In this document: one piece after another, positions 5,473 to 8,566 of the stretch | Layout of the letters: each line of letters begins with the position of its first letter | How positions within the stretch are numbered: position 1 is the first letter of the stretch | Assembly: GCA_030608745.1 (NCBI GenBank) | Contig: JAUWDQ010000111.1 | Coordinates: forward strand, 1 to 8,566 | Reading direction: 5' to 3' | Origin: Pseudomonadota bacterium | GTDB lineage: Bacteria; Desulfobacterota; BSN033; WVXP01; G020346125 | Length of the DNA stretch: 8,566 nt | Translations under genes and position numbers: made by a program | The notes under the pieces: model-generated | Databases searched by the model: none | The model's input: the letters and a program-made list of their open reading frames with translations, nothing else | What the model was told of the DNA's origin: nothing

Positions 5473-6597
5473 ATGCCGGAACAACAGCAGTTAGATCTAC
5501 AGAAATTATTGCAAATGATGATCGAAAAGAAGGCATCGGATTTACACATAACCACGGGAGCTCCACCCCAGTTTAGGATCGATGGGAAATTGTCCGAAGT
5601 AGGTTCAACGGTCCTTAGCGCTCCCGATACGAAAAGGCTCTGCTATAGCGTCTTGGCCGATGCCCAACGCCATCGATTCGAGGAAGAAAGCGAGTTGGAC
5701 TTCTCCTTCGGAATTAAGGGGCTGAGCCGCTTCAGGGGAAATGTGTTCATTCAACGCGGAGCAGTGGCTGGGGCTTTCAGGGCCATTCCCTATGAGATCC
5801 TGAGTTTTGATGAACTGGGAGTCCCTCCCGTCGCCAATGAAATGCTCAAAAAACCTAAGGGGCTCATCTTGGTGACGGGGCCAACGGGAACGGGCAAATC
5901 CACAACCTTGGCCTCGATGATCAACAAACTCAACAGTGAACGAAGTGCCCACATCATCACCATCGAGGATCCCATCGAGTACCTCCACCGCCATAAAAAA
6001 TGCATCGTCAACCAGCGGGAGGTAAATACCGATACCAAGAGCTTCACTATGGCCTTAAAGCACATCCTGAGGCAAGATCCGGATATCATCCTCATTGGCG
6101 AGATGAGGGACCTAGAGACTATCGAAACCGCGTTGATCGTCGCTGAAACCGGCCACCTCACCTTTGCCACCCTCCATACGAACTCCTGCGTGGAGACCAT
6201 CAATCGTATTATCGATGTCTTCCCCCCGCATCAGCAATCCCAAGTCAGGGCCCAACTCTCCTTTGTCTTAGAAGGGGTAATGACTCAGCAGCTCCTCTCC
6301 AAGGCAAGGGAACCGGGGAGATGCCTGGCCGTTGAGGTCATGATCCCCAACCCTGCCATTCGGAACCTGATACGCGAGGATAAGATCCACCAAATCTACT
6401 CCCAAATGCAGATTGGCCAGGCAAAGTTCGGGATGCAGACCATGAACCAATCCCTCTTCTCCCTCTACCAGAGGGGGTTGATCACTTTGAATGACGCCTT
6501 GGACCGGAGCCATAATTTGGACGAATTAATGGGGATGTTGAAGGCGATTGGACAGGTGATTGACAGGAAGGTGAGCCAAGCCACCACACCGTATTAA
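5473..6597 (+). CDS. pilT: Type IV pilus retraction ATPase PilT
   Basis: PilT is the hexameric ATPase that disassembles the pilus and drives twitching and DNA uptake. The 374 residues are near the usual 340-370. The N-terminal PAS-like domain (about 1-100) contains KKASDLHITTG and a short RIDGKL. The core has Walker A GPTGTGKS (136-143), the Asp box EDPIEY (165-170), Walker B DPDIILIGEMRD (202-213) and the His box TLHTNS (233-238). The motif AIRNLIRE (295-302) is the PilT-specific C-terminal signature required for retraction. No tetracysteine is present. The start is supported by GAGGGAGGGG just before the ATG. It lies 32 bp after pilB and 33 bp before pilC, consistent with one transcript. 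The genome may carry further PilT paralogues, as Geobacter does; this one occupies the place of Geobacter PilT4. Confidence 0.96.
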   Translation: MPEQQQLDLQKLLQMMIEKKASDLHITTGAPPQFRIDGKLSEVGSTVLSAPDTKRLCYSVLADAQRHRFEEESELDFSFGIKGLSRFRGNVFIQRGAVAGAFRAIPYEILSFDELGVPPVANEMLKKPKGLILVTGPTGTGKSTTLASMINKLNSERSAHIITIEDPIEYLHRHKKCIVNQREVNTDTKSFTMALKHILRQDPDIILIGEMRDLETIETALIVAETGHLTFATLHTNSCVETINRIIDVFPPHQQSQVRAQLSFVLEGVMTQQLLSKAREPGRCLAVEVMIPNPAIRNLIREDKIHQIYSQMQIGQAKFGMQTMNQSLFSLYQRGLITLNDALDRSHNLDELMGMLKAIGQVIDRKVSQATTPY

Positions 6598-6630
6598 TGT
6601 TCAAACCGGATGCCCTAAGAGGAGTACATC

Positions 6631-7836
6631 ATGCCGAGATATAAATGGGAGGGGAAGACGCTCAGAGGAGAGAAGAGAAAGGGGGAAATGGAAGCCCCTG
6701 ATGAAGGAAGCGTCAGAACTCACCTCAGACAACAGAATGTAATTCCAACCAAGGTAGTGGCAAAGGGAAAGGAAATCTCTTTCAGCCTGGGCAAACAGAA
6801 GGTTAAGCAGAAAGATGTGGCCGTTTTCACCCGGCAACTGGCCACCATGATCGATGCGGGATTGCCCCTCGTGCAATCCCTCGATATTCTCTCCATGCAA
6901 CAGGAGAACAAAACCTTTAAGGAAGTCATCAAGAATATCAAGGAAAGTGTGGAAGGTGGTTCCACATTTGCGGGGGCGTTGGCAAAGCATCCCAAGACCT
7001 TCGACGAACTGTATACCAACCTCGTAGTCGCCGGTGAAGAGGGGGGGATTTTGGACAACGTCCTCAACAGGCTGGCTATTTATATCGAGAAAGCCGAGTC
7101 CTTGAAGAAGAAGATCAAATCGGCTATGGTTTACCCCTCCACCATCATGGGGGTGGCAATTATCGTGGTGGGTATCCTGTTGATCTTCGTCATCCCCGTC
7201 TTTGCTAGGATCTTCACCGACATGGGGCACACCCTCCCCCTCCCCACTCTCATCGTCATTGGCATCAGTAACCTGCTCAAGAAATATATCCTTTTGTTCA
7301 TCGTTGCCCTGGTCGTCCTCATCTTTATGCTCAAAAGGTATTACGGTACGGAGAAGGGCAAGTTTACCATCGATACCCTCATCCTCAAATCCCCGGTATT
7401 CGGTATGCTGTTCCGAAAGGTGGCTGTTGCCCGATTCTCGAGAACCCTTTCCACCTTAATTACAAGCGGGGTTCCCATCTTGGATGGTTTAACGATCACC
7501 TCGAAGACTGCGGGGAGCAAACCGATCGAATACGCGATCATGAAAGCTCGCACGAGTATCAGCGAGGGAGAAACCATTGCCGAACCCCTGGCGAGGGGCG
7601 GCGTTTTCCCACCCATGGTCACCCAGATGATTGCCGTTGGAGAATCCACGGGATCCCTCGATTCGATGTTAGCCAAGATCGCTGATTTCTATGAGGAAGA
7701 AGTCGATGTCGCCGTCGCTACCCTCACTTCCCTTCTGGAACCATTATTAATGGTCTTTCTGGGAGTGACGGTTGGGGGAGTCGTCATCGCCATGTATATG
7801 CCAATATTCAAAATAGCATCCGTGGGCGTCCATTGA
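6631..7836 (+). CDS. pilC: Type IV pilus inner-membrane platform protein PilC
   Basis: PilC is the polytopic platform that couples the PilB and PilT motors to pilin insertion and extraction. At 401 residues it has standard length. It opens with the family's YKWEGKTLRGEKRKG start. Two T2SSF repeats follow: the first about 66-190 (FTRQLATMIDAGLPLVQSL), the second about 269-392 (FSRTLSTLITSGVPILDGL). Both contain the conserved VGEESG-like element (VVAGEEGGILDNVL and AVGESTGSLDSML). Membrane helices are predicted at about 171-193, 217-236 and 371-391. AAGAGGAG precedes the ATG at good spacing. The position right after pilT matches the Desulfobacterota pil cluster, and nothing suggests damage. Confidence 0.95.
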   Translation: MPRYKWEGKTLRGEKRKGEMEAPDEGSVRTHLRQQNVIPTKVVAKGKEISFSLGKQKVKQKDVAVFTRQLATMIDAGLPLVQSLDILSMQQENKTFKEVIKNIKESVEGGSTFAGALAKHPKTFDELYTNLVVAGEEGGILDNVLNRLAIYIEKAESLKKKIKSAMVYPSTIMGVAIIVVGILLIFVIPVFARIFTDMGHTLPLPTLIVIGISNLLKKYILLFIVALVVLIFMLKRYYGTEKGKFTIDTLILKSPVFGMLFRKVAVARFSRTLSTLITSGVPILDGLTITSKTAGSKPIEYAIMKARTSISEGETIAEPLARGGVFPPMVTQMIAVGESTGSLDSMLAKIADFYEEEVDVAVATLTSLLEPLLMVFLGVTVGGVVIAMYMPIFKIASVGVH

Positions 7837-7856
7837 GGAACACGAGAAACCTCCTC
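7835..7856 (+). promoter_or_regulatory. pilC-pilS junction with an anti-Shine-Dalgarno-like tract
   Basis: The 30 bp between the pilC stop and the pilS ATG contain no purine-rich Shine-Dalgarno sequence near the start. Instead CCTCCTCC lies at 7850-7857. GAGGA (7835-7839), at the pilC stop, could pair with TCCTC (7852-7856). Translation of pilS may depend on ribosomes arriving from pilC, or may be deliberately low. No alternative in-frame start exists between the pilC stop and 7867. Confidence 0.4.
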
Positions 7857-7866
7857 CATAGCCATC

Positions 7867-8566
7867 ATGGAAAATTATCAACGCCTCTCTGAATCTTGGG
7901 AAGATAGCATTAAGAAGCTGAAGGCGTTGGTGATTTTTCGTGTGGTCATCATCACCCTCCTTCTAAGCATCATCCTCTTCATCCAAATAAAAAAAGGGGT
8001 GACCTTTTTTATTACCCCCAATAACCTCGTCTACTACTTCATCGGCCTCACCTATCTTCTCACCCTCATTTATGTCCCCTTGCTGAGCAGAACAAGGGAC
8101 GTCCAAAAGTTCGCCTTCGTCCAACACATCGTGGACGTCCTGCTGATCACCCTGTTGATTTACTTAACGGGGGGGATAGAGAGCTTCTTCGTCATCGCTT
8201 ACATCTTTTCCATCATCAGCGGAAGCATCATTCTCTATAGAAGGGGGGCTTATTTCATTGCCTCCATAAGCAGCATTGCCTATGGAACTTTTCTGGATTT
8301 GGAGTATTACGGATTTATCCATCCCCTGTATAACAGCCTATCCAGTGGATATCACTGCAGCAGTACCTACGTGCTCTATCGAATTTCCGTGTATGTCCTG
8401 GCCTTCTTCATCGTCGCCTTCTTGAGTAGCCATCTCGCAGAGGAACTCCGAAGAAAAAGGATTGAGTTGATTCAAAAGCAGAACGATTACGAGAAGCTGG
8501 AGGCTTTCAATCGGGATATCGTCCAATCCCTGGATAGCGGACTGTTGACCATTGACTCCCGTGGAA
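7867..8566 (+). CDS. pilS: PilS-like sensor histidine kinase, N-terminal part, cut by window end
   Basis: The frame is open from the ATG at 7867 to the window end: 233 codons plus one base, with no stop. After a short charged N-terminus come six hydrophobic segments, at about residues 20-41, 56-74, 82-101, 104-123, 127-144 and 168-187. The segment LTGGIESFF (100-108) is the conserved TGG-containing turn of PilS/RegB-type sensor domains. A charged helix (190-214) and the beginning of a PAS domain follow (NRDIVQSLDSGLLTIDSRG, 215-233). HisKA and ATPase domains would follow beyond the window. In the known pathway PilS senses membrane pilin and phosphorylates PilR, which activates sigma-54 promoters. 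The six helices, PAS and position after pilC fit PilS well. The kinase domains are not visible, so the assignment rests on N-terminal architecture and context. Confidence 0.85.
   Translation, partial: MENYQRLSESWEDSIKKLKALVIFRVVIITLLLSIILFIQIKKGVTFFITPNNLVYYFIGLTYLLTLIYVPLLSRTRDVQKFAFVQHIVDVLLITLLIYLTGGIESFFVIAYIFSIISGSIILYRRGAYFIASISSIAYGTFLDLEYYGFIHPLYNSLSSGYHCSSTYVLYRISVYVLAFFIVAFLSSHLAEELRRKRIELIQKQNDYEKLEAFNRDIVQSLDSGLLTIDSRG

Overview
The window looks like chromosomal DNA of a Gram-negative bacterium, most likely a Desulfobacterota (former Deltaproteobacteria) relative. The gene order pilB-pilT-pilC-pilS matches the block known from Geobacter and its relatives. The envelope-type HtrA protease and the transmembrane sensor kinase also fit a diderm. 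The lineage is inferred from gene order and protein character, not from a search. All genes lie on the plus strand. No tRNA, rRNA, CRISPR array or insertion sequence is visible.

Left part (1-3142): an envelope-stress or metal-sensing module. It opens with the 3' portion of a CusS/QseC-like sensor histidine kinase. Its periplasmic domain is interrupted by an in-frame TAA (218-220), although family-like sequence continues on both sides in the same frame. A 127-bp gap follows. It carries three TTAAT-type hexamers spaced exactly 11 bp apart, ending 10 bp before a perfect TATAAT. This is the layout of an activator-dependent promoter bound by an OmpR/PhoB-family regulator, and the hexamers resemble PmrA/BasR/QseB boxes. 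The promoter drives a two-gene unit: a 95-residue unrecognised protein with a perfect Walker A motif, then a two-PDZ HtrA/DegP protease. The two genes overlap by 4 bp (ATGA). The likely cognate response regulator gene would lie just upstream of the window.

Middle (3143-3643): a 501-bp AT-rich region with no credible gene. Its right third holds a near-consensus sigma-54 promoter and a sigma-70-type TTGACA promoter, both pointing at pilB. A small hairpin overlaps the pilB Shine-Dalgarno sequence.

Right part (3644-8566): the type IV pilus motor operon. PilB (extension ATPase), PilT (retraction ATPase) and PilC (inner-membrane platform) are followed after 30 bp by the start of a six-helix PilS sensor kinase that runs off the window. 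PilS normally works with PilR, a sigma-54 activator. The sigma-54 promoter in front of pilB therefore suggests that PilS/PilR (pilR presumably next downstream) controls this operon.

The least ordinary items are the small P-loop protein tied to HtrA, the hexamer array in front of it, and the interrupted kinase whose partner regulator would be expected to bind that array.
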